Assembly (NCBI RefSeq): GCF_029633965.1
Contig: NZ_CP091277.1
Span: 2,105,940 to 2,169,939 of the forward strand
Source: Methanogenium sp. S4BF
GTDB lineage: Archaea; Halobacteriota; Methanomicrobia; Methanomicrobiales; Methanomicrobiaceae
Reading direction: 5' to 3'
DNA: 64,000 nucleotides
The position numbers were made by a program, and so were the translations under genes. Of this stretch, positions 11,375 through 20,413 are shown in pieces. The stretch's first letter is position 1, and every line of letters starts with the position of its first letter. The notes under the pieces were generated by a model. That model had not been told where the DNA came from and searched no databases. It saw only the letters and a program-made list of their open reading frames with translations.

Positions 11375-13726
11375 ATGAAAGACGACCGCCGCAGTCCGGA
11401 ACCGGGGGGATATTTTTCCCTGTTCTCAGATATTGCCGCCCGATTTATGGACATTTCGTCTGCTGAATCACCAGGCCCGGTGATCACAGAAAGCCTTTCT
11501 CTCCTCTGTCCCGGATGCTATCCGCTGTATTCCCGCACTGATTCCGCTCAGAAGTACCTCATCCTCGAAGATGTGGGGAATGCCGATGAAAAAACGGCTG
11601 CACTCATGAGAATGTTGCACATTGGTCTTCCGTTTCAGATGCCTCTTGATGCAGATTGCCTCGCCCGTCTTCGTTCAGCTGAAGTTCTTCATCTTCCGGG
11701 TGACATCACGAAAATCCTGGCCTGTACCGGCAAGGCCGTTTTCCGCACCTGCATCTCAGAAGGGATGAGTATTGCAGAGATTGCGATTGTGCCGTACCTG
11801 TGGGGTGATGTCTGTTACGGTGCAAGTCCGGTGCTCTGCCCCGAAGGTGCTGTCCTGCCCCCGGATGAGGTGCTCATTGCATTTGGCCGCCTTTCGGCAG
11901 GGACACTCCGGAGGCATACCGCAGAAGAGGCGCTTACGGAGAATGAAGCCAAATATCGGGCTCTCTTTACCGCCTCGGGTGATGCTGTCCTCTTCATTAA
12001 TGACGGGCAGATCGTTGATGCCAACCCGAGAGCGGTTAAATTATTTGGCGCCGGTTCTGTCGAAAAACTCATGGGTCTGCGGCCCGGCCACCTCAGCCCC
12101 CTTCATCAGCCGGATAAAACCGGCGGAATCGATTCCCATCTCCTTGCAGGAAAGCTCTTACGTGAGGCGGAGGAGGGGAATATCTTCCCGTTTGAATGGG
12201 CCTTCCGGGGACTGGACGGCCGGTTTTTTGATGCAGAGGTCTCGCTCTCCCGCGTAGAGATCGCAGGTGTGGTGCATCTCTATGCCGTTGTCCGTGACAT
12301 ATCCGAGAAAAAACGCTCGGATGCTGCAATCCTTGCATCAGAAGAGCGCTTTCGTCAGGTGGCGGAGTCAAGTTTCAATGCGATCATCACCTGTGACACG
12401 CGGGGTGTCATCACCTATGCCTCCCCGTCTGTTGGTCGGGTGCTGGGGTTATTGCCGACAGAGATAACCGGTACGGTATTTTCGTCTCTCTATGCAGACC
12501 CGGATCACGGGGAACAGGCGATGTCCCTGCTCACGTCTGTTCTGGAGGGTGAGGTGATAAACGGGCGTCAGTTTGTCTTCACGGGGCTGCATGGTGAGCC
12601 TCTTCATCTCAGTATCAATGCCAATCGCCTGTATGGAAACGGGGGGATTATCGGGGCGATGGCAATCGTTCAGGATATCTCAGACTCCTATCGGGCCCGT
12701 GAGGCTGAAAATGAGGTGCAATTCAGGAATTATCTCTTTTCGGCAGGTTTTGAAAATAATCCTCTTGGGATGGCTCTTCTGTATCTCTCCGCCGGAGGGA
12801 CGCGGATTGTGGAGTGGAATGCGGCACTGGAACGGGTCTCCGGATTGAAAAAAAAGGATGTAATTGGCGCTGTGCTGGAGGTTGTCTCACCGGATGATGT
12901 ACCGATGGAAGCAGTTGCCGAACTGATCGCACGGACACAGTCCTCCGGTGCACCGCAGACCATTCGCACGGAGTTCCGGCTTTTCGGTGGAGAATCCAGA
13001 ATTCTGAAGCTGAACTCCGCACCGATTGCAGACCCCCGTGGTGAAGGGGCCTATGTCATGCTTATTGTGCGGGATGAGACACAGCGGGTACGCTATGAAG
13101 CAGAAATCACTGAGTCTGAGGAGCGCTACCGGAACATGACGGATGCCATCGGTGAACCTATGCTCACTCTGGATCCTGATCTCACAGTGCTTCTTGCAAA
13201 CCGGGCCTTCCGGATGGTCTATGAAGGGCTTGGGTTCCCGGCCTATGTCACCGGACAAAATCTCCGTGCTCTCTATCCGCCCCTGAGTGACCGGGACACT
13301 GCTGCTATTCAGCGTGTGTTTGAAAAAGGGAAACTGATAAAGAGTACCGAACTGCTGATGCTCGGGAGCGTACTGATACGTGCAGAGGTCACGCTGGTCC
13401 CGGTCTTTTGCCGGGGGGTTGTGATGCAGGTGGTGATCCTGCTGCGGGACATCACCGCCGAATATGATGTTGAAATCCTGAAAAAAGAGGCTTTTGAGCA
13501 GATCGAGAAGAATATGGAGCAACTCGCCATTCTCAATGATCATATCCGAAACCCCCTGCAGGGTATTCTTGGTATCTGTGAACTGGAGGGGATGAACCAT
13601 CTGCCCCTCATCCGCAGTCAGGTGGAAGAGATAGACAAACTGATCAAACGCCTGGATATCGGGTATATCGAGTCTGAGAAGGTCAGGGGATTTTTACGAA
13701 AGCATTATGGGATCATGGATGCGTAA
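11375..13726 (+). CDS. Multi-PAS sensor protein with phosphoacceptor-like helix but no ATPase domain
   Basis: About 783 residues from ATG 11375; ATG 11315 is an alternative, and 11246 would overlap the previous gene by 65 bases. An N-terminal region of about 185 residues resembles a methanogen sensory domain. Four PAS domains follow, opening with ENEAKYRALFTASGDAV, SEERFRQVAESSFNAI, a segment with FENNPLGMALL, and SEERYRNMTDAIGEPM. The C-terminus has a helix LAILNDHIRNPLQGILGI like a kinase H-box, then ends after about 70 residues (VRGFLRKHYG) without any HATPase motifs. The protein is cytoplasmic by sequence. It may be a signalling partner rather than a self-sufficient kinase. Confidence 0.8.
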   Translation: MKDDRRSPEPGGYFSLFSDIAARFMDISSAESPGPVITESLSLLCPGCYPLYSRTDSAQKYLILEDVGNADEKTAALMRMLHIGLPFQMPLDADCLARLRSAEVLHLPGDITKILACTGKAVFRTCISEGMSIAEIAIVPYLWGDVCYGASPVLCPEGAVLPPDEVLIAFGRLSAGTLRRHTAEEALTENEAKYRALFTASGDAVLFINDGQIVDANPRAVKLFGAGSVEKLMGLRPGHLSPLHQPDKTGGIDSHLLAGKLLREAEEGNIFPFEWAFRGLDGRFFDAEVSLSRVEIAGVVHLYAVVRDISEKKRSDAAILASEERFRQVAESSFNAIITCDTRGVITYASPSVGRVLGLLPTEITGTVFSSLYADPDHGEQAMSLLTSVLEGEVINGRQFVFTGLHGEPLHLSINANRLYGNGGIIGAMAIVQDISDSYRAREAENEVQFRNYLFSAGFENNPLGMALLYLSAGGTRIVEWNAALERVSGLKKKDVIGAVLEVVSPDDVPMEAVAELIARTQSSGAPQTIRTEFRLFGGESRILKLNSAPIADPRGEGAYVMLIVRDETQRVRYEAEITESEERYRNMTDAIGEPMLTLDPDLTVLLANRAFRMVYEGLGFPAYVTGQNLRALYPPLSDRDTAAIQRVFEKGKLIKSTELLMLGSVLIRAEVTLVPVFCRGVVMQVVILLRDITAEYDVEILKKEAFEQIEKNMEQLAILNDHIRNPLQGILGICELEGMNHLPLIRSQVEEIDKLIKRLDIGYIESEKVRGFLRKHYGIMDA

Positions 13727-13742
13727 GGTTTCCTGATTCTCA

Positions 13743-14657
13743 GTGGACTACCGGAACGTACGAAAAACACTCGTCATCACTCTTATCCTGAATATCGTGG
13801 TTTCCGGTGCAAAGGGGGTGGTGGGTGCATGGGCCGGTTCGGTGAGTATGGTCGCAGATGCGGTCCATTCATTCTTTGATTCGGTCTCCAACATCGTCGG
13901 CCTGATTGCCGTGGGCTACTCAGGTATGGCTCCTGATCGGGAGCATCCCTATGGCCACGGAAAGTATGAGACGATGGGGGCGCTGTTTGTCGGGGGGCTT
14001 CTCTTTCTCACAGCAGGCATCGTTGCCTGGGAGGCATACGAACGGTTCCTGTCGGGAGCAGTGCCGGAGATCACCCGCCTGACGGTCGCTGTGATGCTTG
14101 CCACCATCGGGATTAATCTCGGTGTTACCTGGTATGAACGCCGGGTCGGGAAAAAAGAGGGGAGCGCCTTTCTTCTCGCTGACGCGAAGCATACCTTCAG
14201 CGATGTGGCCGTATCGGCCTCGGTTCTGGCTGGTTTTCTCTGTATCCGGCTGGGGTATCCGGCAGCGGACACTGTGGTCGGTCTCCTGATTGCAGTCCTG
14301 ATCGGGAGGATGGGCCTCGAAGTGGTGAGGGATGCGGCAGGAGTTCTCATCGACACCCCGCCGGATATCGATGATAATGCGTTCTCTGCGATTGTCCTGA
14401 GCACTCCCGGCGTTGTCGGCTATCATGACCTCCGGTGCCGCGGGAAGCCGGGAGAAGTATACTGTGATCTTCACGTTATGGTTGACTCCGGCATCACCGT
14501 GCGGGAAGGGCATGATATTGTCGACCGGGTACGTGACCGTCTGATGGATGAGTATGCTGGCATCACCGATGTGCTCATCCATACTGATCCGGCGGACGGT
14601 TCATGTGTACCGGCAGACCTTCCGCCGCACCGGCGTTCCGGGGGCAAAAATGGGTGA
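13743..14657 (+). CDS. Cation diffusion facilitator family transporter (copy 1)
   Basis: 304 residues with a GTG start 16 bases after the PAS gene. Membrane helices occupy about residues 10-210. The helix-II zinc site appears as DAVHSFFDSVSN and the helix-V site as DAKHTFSDVAVS, with HPYGHGKYE after helix II. The cytoplasmic C-terminal domain (about 215-295) has the ferredoxin-like CDF fold with YHDLRCRGKPGEVYCDLHV. It exports divalent metals (Zn, Fe, Mn, Co or Cd) by proton antiport; which one cannot be told. It is a tandem duplicate of the gene at 14755. Confidence 0.9.
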   Translation: MDYRNVRKTLVITLILNIVVSGAKGVVGAWAGSVSMVADAVHSFFDSVSNIVGLIAVGYSGMAPDREHPYGHGKYETMGALFVGGLLFLTAGIVAWEAYERFLSGAVPEITRLTVAVMLATIGINLGVTWYERRVGKKEGSAFLLADAKHTFSDVAVSASVLAGFLCIRLGYPAADTVVGLLIAVLIGRMGLEVVRDAAGVLIDTPPDIDDNAFSAIVLSTPGVVGYHDLRCRGKPGEVYCDLHVMVDSGITVREGHDIVDRVRDRLMDEYAGITDVLIHTDPADGSCVPADLPPHRRSGGKNG

Positions 14658-14754
14658 AACCGGTAAATACCTCCTTCCCGGCTGTAACGTTCTCTGTGAA
14701 ATGCACCGTAAGAAAGTCTTATCTGATGCTGATTCAGATTTATTCTGATTATCT

Positions 14755-15690
14755 GTGAATTACCGGCGTGTACGTAAGACTCTTATTCTGACCTTTTTCC
14801 TGAACCTCTGTGTGTCTCTTGCAAAGGGGATAGTCGGAGCTCTTGCCGGTTCTGTCAGTATGGTCGCTGATGCGGCCCATTCCCTCTTTGATTCGGTCTC
14901 AAACATCGTGGGCCTCATCAGCATCTACATCGCCGATACTCCCCCGGATCCCCGGCACCAGTATGGCCATGGCAAGTTTGAGACGATAGGGACGATGGTG
15001 GTAGGGACTCTCCTGCTCATCACCGCAACTTTCGTCGGATATGAGGGTTTCGGACGGTTCTTCTCCGGGACGGTACCGGAGATAACGCTGCTCACGGTTG
15101 CAGTGATGGCTGGAACGATCTGCGTGAATATTTCGGTATCCCTCTATGAGCGTCACGTGGGCAAAGAAGAAGGGAGTTCGTTTCTGCTGGCAGATTCACA
15201 GCATACCGCAAGTGACATCCTGGTTTCCCTCTCTGTCCTTGGCGGTTTTGTCTTCATCTGGCTGGGGTACCCGATTGCAGACGCCATCATCGCACTCCTG
15301 ATTGCCGCTCTCATTGCACGGATGGGAGTGAAAATTCTCTATAGTGCGCTGGAAGTCCTCGCGGACGCCTCTGCTCCTATGGATTACGACAGAGTCGATG
15401 CGATTATGAAGACAACGGAAGGCGTTCACAGCTACCATGATTTTCGCTGCCGGGGAAAACCGGGTGAGATATTCTGTGATCTGCATGTGGTGGTCGACCC
15501 GGATATAACCGTGCGTGAGGGCCATCTCATCGGCAACCGTGTCCGCGATCGGATGAAAACGGAGGTGGAGGGTGTGGTGGATGTGCTGGTGCATATCGAC
15601 CCGTTCTTTGGCATTGCCGGACCAACGGATGCAGAAACAGATTCAGAAACTGACAGCAAACGTTCACCGGAGCGAGTGACACAGCTATGA
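14755..15690 (+). CDS. Cation diffusion facilitator family transporter (copy 2)
   Basis: 311 residues, GTG start. It closely resembles the previous gene throughout (NYRRVRKTLILTFFLNLCVS versus the equivalent N-terminus), with metal sites DAAHSLFDSVSN and DSQHTASDILVS. The hydrophilic tail of about 25 residues rich in Asp, Glu, Thr and Ser is unlike copy 1. An inverted repeat (ATCTGA / TCAGAT with a seven-base spacer, 14721-14739) lies just upstream and may be a regulatory site. The stop overlaps the start of the ArsC-DUF2703 fusion by four bases, so metal export and that protein are coupled. Confidence 0.9.
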   Translation: MNYRRVRKTLILTFFLNLCVSLAKGIVGALAGSVSMVADAAHSLFDSVSNIVGLISIYIADTPPDPRHQYGHGKFETIGTMVVGTLLLITATFVGYEGFGRFFSGTVPEITLLTVAVMAGTICVNISVSLYERHVGKEEGSSFLLADSQHTASDILVSLSVLGGFVFIWLGYPIADAIIALLIAALIARMGVKILYSALEVLADASAPMDYDRVDAIMKTTEGVHSYHDFRCRGKPGEIFCDLHVVVDPDITVREGHLIGNRVRDRMKTEVEGVVDVLVHIDPFFGIAGPTDAETDSETDSKRSPERVTQL

Positions 15691-16439
15691 CACAGGACAT
15701 TCTTTTTATCTGCAATCACAATGCAGGCAGGTCACAGATGGCGGAGGCATACCTGAATGCCCGCTATGGTGACCGTTATACGGCAGTATCGGCAGGCAAC
15801 TATCCCAGCTCATCCATGAATACGTACACGGTCAGGGTGATGGAGGAGGCGGGGATCGATATGACGGGGCATGCCCCGAAGTCACTGGGGGCGTTCATGG
15901 ACCGTGAGTTCGATACCATCGCCCGCCTCTGCGATTGTTCGGACACCTGCCCGCTTCTACCGCCTGCCCGGCGGGTGATTGACCATGTCTTCCCCGACCC
16001 TTCTGTGTTCACCGGGAGCGACGGCGATATCGTGGAGGGGTTTCGCAGGGTGCGTGACCTTGTCTTTGCATGGGTGGACGAGACTTTTGGTCCGGCAGCA
16101 GGCGTTTCCATCGTCTGGTGGCGCCCCGGGGGGCCCGTGCCGCCGGTGGTGCTCTGTTCCGACACCGGGCGGCCGATCGTTGACGTCATCCATGACATCT
16201 GCCGCCAGCTTGAATTACGGGGAATCCCCTGCACCTTCGCCGAGAAGGACGGCCCTATGCAGCTCTCCTTCAACGAGAGGCCCTTTGAGAAGATCGTCCC
16301 CATCTATGTGCCGAAGACCTGCTCGATGTGCAGCTCCTGCGAAGGTTCGGAAGGTGAGTGCACCGGAGAACGGCGCTATGAGGGGATTCCGGAATCGGTA
16401 ATCCGGCTTGCGGCGCTGCGGGCGGCGGGCCTGAAATAG
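15687..16439 (+). CDS. Arsenate reductase/LMW phosphatase domain fused to DUF2703-like Cys-rich domain
   Basis: 250 residues. Residues 1-140 are an ArsC-type LMW phosphatase fold: phosphate loop CNHNAGRSQMAEAYLNA, VSAGNYPSSSMN, and an additional thiol pair in RLCDCSDTCPLL. Residues about 150-250 resemble DUF2703, a thioredoxin-like domain: HDICRQLELRGIPCTF, LSFNERPFEKIVP and the cysteine cluster CSMCSSCEGSEGEC. It is translationally coupled to a CDF transporter. A thiol-based arsenate or metal(loid) handling role is the simplest reading; substrate is inference. The domain fusion is unusual and worth checking. Confidence 0.8.
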   Translation: MTQDILFICNHNAGRSQMAEAYLNARYGDRYTAVSAGNYPSSSMNTYTVRVMEEAGIDMTGHAPKSLGAFMDREFDTIARLCDCSDTCPLLPPARRVIDHVFPDPSVFTGSDGDIVEGFRRVRDLVFAWVDETFGPAAGVSIVWWRPGGPVPPVVLCSDTGRPIVDVIHDICRQLELRGIPCTFAEKDGPMQLSFNERPFEKIVPIYVPKTCSMCSSCEGSEGECTGERRYEGIPESVIRLAALRAAGLK

Positions 16440-16819
16440 GGATTGGGCGGCCCCCCTTCTGACAATTCATTTCTCTGCAATGTTTTCCTTCATCCCATGG
16501 AGGATAAGTCCATAGGATGGGTGGTGTATGGAAGCACCAGACATATTCTGGAAGTCACGCCAGGGCACGCCCCCTTATTTCCTGGAGTATCTTTTCCTGC
16601 GTCTGTTCGTACAGGGCATATCCCATGCGGGGGACCGTCGGGGGGGTGAAACCCCCTGACTGTTGAAATTATGGAATGTAGATGTGGCTATGGGAATTCG
16701 TTACTCCTTCGCCCGTACAACCTTCTTACGCTCTCCTTCTCTCCTCCGGAATAATATATATGTGAGAAATAGCAAACACTATGTTAGAAAAAAATAACAA
16801 AATGTGAGGAATGTACCAT
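16440..16819. other. Intergenic region upstream of the DUF2178/XRE pair
   Basis: 380 bases without a credible gene. A G7/C5 inverted repeat (16640-16656) could form a short GC hairpin. An AT-rich block with AATAATATATATG at about 16752-16764 is a good TATA region for the downstream membrane protein, leaving a leader of roughly 40 bases. Confidence 0.4.
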
Positions 16820-17401
16820 ATGAACAAGAAAGACATGCAGAAAAAAATGGTGTGGGGCATCGCTTTCGGACTGCTCTTTATCGCAGTCGCGGCCGCCGCA
16901 TGGGTGTTCTCTGGTGGGAGCGCCTCACCGGTGGGCCTTTTCGTCCTCTTCCTCATCGGTATCCTGATGATTGCACTGACGGTGGTAAAGATACAGGATG
17001 ACCCCCGGTATTATCTGGTAATAGCCGTGCTTGGCGTCGGAATGACGGTGATCGGTGCTGGTATGGTTGTGGCGGGCACCCTTGGATATGCCGGCGCTGT
17101 CACGGAAAACGGTGAATCCCTCATCACATGCGGCCTGATAATGGCCTTCTGCGGTGCCATCTGGCTTCTTCGTTCGAAAGAAAAGAAGATTGTTGACGAG
17201 CGCTCGCAGAAGATCGGCACCTATGGCACCGCCTTCTCGTGGTATCTCACCTTCATGGCTGTTGTGATCCTGTACTGGCTTGATATGCTTGGTGTTTTTG
17301 CACTGCAGACATCCGGCATCCTCGGCGGGCTGATGTTTCTCATGATCGCGTCCGCCCTCTTCTTCCAGTGGTATTACAACCGGAAGGGGGACGTCTATTG
17401 A
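16820..17401 (+). CDS. DUF2178-type integral membrane protein
   Basis: 193 residues from ATG 16820; the GAGGA SD at about 16804-16809 fits this start better than ATG 16811. At least five membrane helices are visible, in an arrangement of two hairpins, a charged cytoplasmic loop ([19 protein letters not shown]) and two final helices. The DERSxKIG loop is the hallmark of DUF2178/DUF3796-type membrane proteins, which are usually encoded next to a small XRE-type regulator, as here. Function unknown; such pairs are thought to act in stress or envelope sensing. Confidence 0.75.
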   Translation: MNKKDMQKKMVWGIAFGLLFIAVAAAAWVFSGGSASPVGLFVLFLIGILMIALTVVKIQDDPRYYLVIAVLGVGMTVIGAGMVVAGTLGYAGAVTENGESLITCGLIMAFCGAIWLLRSKEKKIVDERSQKIGTYGTAFSWYLTFMAVVILYWLDMLGVFALQTSGILGGLMFLMIASALFFQWYYNRKGDVY

Positions 17402-17423
17402 CGAGCCAGTGGAGGATATGTGT

Positions 17424-17627
17424 ATGCAGACACGCATGAAGGAGTTTCGTGCACGCAGGGACATGACCCAGGCGGCGCTTGCGGAGGCGGTCGGTGTCCG
17501 GCGTGAGACCATCGTATTTCTCGAGAAGGGGAAATACAATCCCTCCCTCCGGCTTGCCTGGCAGGTGGCCCGCACCCTTGAAACATCCATCGATGAACTC
17601 TTTATATTCGGGGAGGAGGATGAATGA
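17424..17627 (+). CDS. Small XRE-family HTH regulator
   Basis: 67 residues from ATG 17424, eight bases after a GGAGG SD; ATG 17418 and GTG 17409 are less well placed. It is a minimal Cro/C1-type helix-turn-helix: [40 protein letters not shown], ending with a short acidic tail [12 protein letters not shown]. It lies 22 bases after the DUF2178 gene and almost certainly in the same operon, so it probably regulates that operon. It is nearly identical in design to the widespread YozG/DUF2178-partner regulators. Confidence 0.9.
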   Translation: MQTRMKEFRARRDMTQAALAEAVGVRRETIVFLEKGKYNPSLRLAWQVARTLETSIDELFIFGEEDE

Positions 17628-17640
17628 GCATTGCAGGCGT

Positions 17641-17853
17641 TCAGTCATCGTACACAAAAAGGATCTCGTCTTCTGTGATATCCTGCTCCTCTTCATCATA
17701 CTGCGCGGGTGCTGCCAAAAGCATCGCATATACGAGGGCAGCACCAGCGAGGCAGCCTGCGGTGAGCACCAGAAAAATCGGGGCAAAGAGGGCGAGAATA
17801 ACGAATATGCATATCCCAATGCCTGCGATCCCTGCTATTTGTGTTCTTTTCAT
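17641..17853 (-). CDS. Small membrane protein with acidic C-terminal tail
   Basis: 70 residues from ATG 17853 (ATG 17859 also possible); a GGGTGGGG SD precedes by about nine bases. It has two closely spaced hydrophobic segments (about 8-28 and 30-48), then a very acidic tail (QYDEEEQDITEDEILFVYDD). It is convergent with the XRE gene with only 13 bases between stops and divergent from the Yip1 gene. I do not recognise a family. Codon and charge pattern are more convincing than the overlapping plus-strand frames. Confidence 0.6.
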   Translation of the reverse strand: MKRTQIAGIAGIGICIFVILALFAPIFLVLTAGCLAGAALVYAMLLAAPAQYDEEEQDITEDEILFVYDD

Positions 17854-17898
17854 GCCCATGCCCCACCCTGCGGATATATTAGTCAGAGGGGAGTATTA

Positions 17899-18546
17899 AT
17901 GGGTATTATGATGAATATTGCCGATCTTTTACTCCGGCCGGCGGCCTTCTTTTCCGGCCACCTTGAGGGGGATAAACCGGACATGAAGATGCCTCTTGCA
18001 ATTGTTCTGCTTTCAGGAATTGTGGGTGCCATATCTGCCGCCTATGTATCTTCGGTGACGATGGCAATGATGCCTTCAGAGGTATCGGAGATGGGGACGA
18101 TGCTCCTTGGCATCGGTGCTGTCGCGGCATTTATCGGGGCTCTTATTTTCTGGGTCATTATTGCCGCAGTCTTCCACGGCATCTCGGCTCTCCGGGGCGG
18201 AAAAGGAGATTTCCAGCGCACCCTTGCGGTAGCCGGCTATGGCAGTCTGCCGATGGTATTCGGGAGCATCATCTCCTCGATTATCATCTACTTCTCTCTC
18301 TCCGGCGCAACCATCCGGCCGGTATCTGATCCGATGCAGATCAGTGCTGCGGTGACTGACCTCATGTCAGGACCATCCATGATGATGGCAGGGGTTATAT
18401 CGCTTGTCTTTGTCCTCTGGAGTGCAAATATCTGGGTATTCGGGATGCAGCAGGCGAGGGGTCTTTCCGGAAAAGACGCCCTGATTACAGTCGGCATTCC
18501 GGTTATTATCTATTGTCTGATTACGTTCCTTCCCTATATCGGGTGA
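17899..18546 (+). CDS. Yip1-family membrane protein
   Basis: 215 residues from ATG 17899, preceded by an AGGGGAG SD and a GATATATTAG box about 25 bases upstream. Five membrane helices are seen, with the Yip1-like N-terminus (ADLLLRPAAFF) and the mid-region RTLAVAGYGSLPMVFGS. Two further Yip1 paralogues are encoded at 58935 and 61793. Yip1 proteins of prokaryotes have no assigned role. Its stop overlaps the SD of the following exported protein, so the two genes and the ABC exporter after them form one operon. Confidence 0.85.
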   Translation: MGIMMNIADLLLRPAAFFSGHLEGDKPDMKMPLAIVLLSGIVGAISAAYVSSVTMAMMPSEVSEMGTMLLGIGAVAAFIGALIFWVIIAAVFHGISALRGGKGDFQRTLAVAGYGSLPMVFGSIISSIIIYFSLSGATIRPVSDPMQISAAVTDLMSGPSMMMAGVISLVFVLWSANIWVFGMQQARGLSGKDALITVGIPVIIYCLITFLPYIG

Positions 18547-18551
18547 TCCAC

Positions 18552-19712
18552 ATGAAATATCAAAATCTGATAACCGTCTTTTGTATTCTGCTGGGAATCT
18601 GTATCATCCCGGCAATGGCAGCTGATTCTTCAACAGCCATTGAGGGTCAGCTTGGTGTGACCAATGTGGCTATTGACCCCGGTGTGTTTATGTATGGCGA
18701 CAGCGGGACCGTCAAGGTCACGGTGACAAACACCGGCACAACGCCGGTCGCAATAGCACGGGCCAAACTCTACTCCAATGAACTTGATGTCATGGGTGAT
18801 GAGAACTATGGATCTGTCGGATCCATCGGGCCGGGCAATAGCCTGGAGTTCACCTTTACCATAACGGCAGACGCAGCAGATGGGATCTATTATCCGCTCT
18901 TCTATCTTGACCTGCGGGATGCTTCCAGTCTGCGTTACCGGGTACCGGTCAAAGTGGAGAACACGGGGCTCTCTGTCTCGGTGACCGACCGGCCGGATGC
19001 CTTCACCTCCGGAAAAAAGGAGGATGTCACCATTATGGTCGGAAACCCACGGGAGAACACGGTGAACGGAGTCGTTATCACCCCGGTGACAAACGGCTAT
19101 GAAACAACCGAGACCTCGCACTTTATCGGAACCCTGACTCCTGATCAGGCGGCTGATGCGACCTTTTCCGTCACGCCATACATGGAAACCCCCATGGAGT
19201 TTACGGTCCACTATCGCAACGGGATGAATGACCATGAGGTGACCACATCAGTGCCGGTCACCTTCGGTATCGACCGGAAACAGGCGGAGACGGTTCTCAA
19301 CAATATCGTGATCACATCGGAAGGAGACCACTATATCATCACCGGTGACGTCACCAATGCCGGTCTGGAAGACGCGAAGTCAGTGGTAGTCACCACCGGT
19401 TCTCCGGCGACTCCGGTAGATCCGTACCGCTCCTATGTGGTCGGTGCCCTTGAACCGGATGACTTTGCAAGCTATGAGGTGACCTTCTCGGCTGAACCGG
19501 GCACCACGGAAATAATGCTTATAACGAGCTACAAGGATAAGGACGGCAACCTCTACTCAGACCAGATCAGTGTCCCGCTCTCCTCTGCTGCAGTCCCCGA
19601 TAAGGGCAGCCCGGGGGCAGGAGGGGATCTGCCTGTTGTCTGGATTGTGGTCTTTGTCATCTGTGCCGCGGTTGTTGCCGGCGTCATCTACTACTCATGG
19701 AAGAAGAAGTGA
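18552..19712 (+). CDS. Exported CARDB/S-layer-type beta-domain protein, membrane anchored
   Basis: 386 residues from ATG 18552, with an ideal SD (GGTGATC) formed at the end of the Yip1 gene. Signal peptide about 1-24 (ITVFCILLGICIIPAMAA), then three Ig-like CARDB/COG1361-type domains (TVKVTVTNTGTTPVAIARA; VTIMVGNPRENTVNGVV; TGDVTNAGLEDAKSVVV), and a C-terminal membrane helix followed by WKKK. It is therefore an outward-facing protein anchored at its C-terminus. It precedes a MacB/LolD-type ATPase and permease; such surface proteins are often the substrate or partner of these exporters in archaea. Confidence 0.85.
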   Translation: MKYQNLITVFCILLGICIIPAMAADSSTAIEGQLGVTNVAIDPGVFMYGDSGTVKVTVTNTGTTPVAIARAKLYSNELDVMGDENYGSVGSIGPGNSLEFTFTITADAADGIYYPLFYLDLRDASSLRYRVPVKVENTGLSVSVTDRPDAFTSGKKEDVTIMVGNPRENTVNGVVITPVTNGYETTETSHFIGTLTPDQAADATFSVTPYMETPMEFTVHYRNGMNDHEVTTSVPVTFGIDRKQAETVLNNIVITSEGDHYIITGDVTNAGLEDAKSVVVTTGSPATPVDPYRSYVVGALEPDDFASYEVTFSAEPGTTEIMLITSYKDKDGNLYSDQISVPLSSAAVPDKGSPGAGGDLPVVWIVVFVICAAVVAGVIYYSWKKK

Positions 19713-20413
19713 AGAGACCGGTCTGTGCTGAGGAGCTTTCACCGGACGCAGTCATCCGGCTGGAGGAGGCGACAAAGATCTACTCTCTCCCCTTCGGTGA
19801 TGTTGTGGCACTGGACAGGGTCTGCATTGCGGTGATGCCCGGGGAGTTTATCGCTATCATGGGCCCCTCCGGTTCCGGGAAATCCACCCTTCTCAACCTT
19901 ATCGGCAGCCTGGATGTTCCGACATCAGGAGATATCTATATTGACGGCCGCAACACCCGTACGCTTTCGGATGATGAACTCACGGAGCTGCGGCGGGACC
20001 GTATCGGGTTCATCTTCCAGCAGTTCAACCTGATTCCGCTTTTGACCGTGCTTGAGAACGTGGAGTATCCCCTGATTCTCAAGAGCCGGCAGGCAGTGAA
20101 GGGCAACTCCCGTGCGAGAGACCTCCTGCTGAAGGTCGGCCTCACTGAGCAGATGCTCGCCCACAAGCCCAAAGAGCTCTCCGGCGGGCAGCAGCAGCGG
20201 GTGGCCATCGCCCGTGCCCTGATCAACGACCCGGCAATTCTGCTATGCGACGAACCAACGGGCAATCTGGATCAGGCGACCGGAAAGCTGATCATGGACA
20301 TGCTCTCTGAAGTGAACCGCCGGGGGAAGACGATCATCATGGTCACGCATGATGCCGACGTCGCGGCCTATGCGAGCAGGACCATCACCATCGTGGACGG
20401 GAAGGTTGCATGA
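19697..20413 (+). CDS. ABC transporter ATP-binding protein, MacB/LolD type
   Basis: 238 residues. Walker [13 protein letters not shown]-loop [11 protein letters not shown], signature [15 protein letters not shown], Walker [13 protein letters not shown] and switch histidine MVTHD are all intact. The FNLIP and EPTGNLD features belong to the MacB/LolD/FtsE-like branch, which pairs with FtsX-type permeases. It overlaps the end of the surface protein by 16 bases and the following permease by four, so the three are translationally coupled. It powers movement of a lipoprotein, peptide or surface factor rather than import. Confidence 0.95.
   Translation: MEEEVKRPVCAEELSPDAVIRLEEATKIYSLPFGDVVALDRVCIAVMPGEFIAIMGPSGSGKSTLLNLIGSLDVPTSGDIYIDGRNTRTLSDDELTELRRDRIGFIFQQFNLIPLLTVLENVEYPLILKSRQAVKGNSRARDLLLKVGLTEQMLAHKPKELSGGQQQRVAIARALINDPAILLCDEPTGNLDQATGKLIMDMLSEVNRRGKTIIMVTHDADVAAYASRTITIVDGKVA

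Noticed and set aside
16640-16656. Riboswitch from the G7/C5 hairpin
   Set aside because: A simple five-base stem without further conserved elements; no link to a metabolic gene.
17479-17898. 140-residue N-terminal extension of the Yip1 gene
   Set aside because: It overlaps the XRE gene and a small antisense gene, and lacks membrane or domain character; SD and TATA support 17899.
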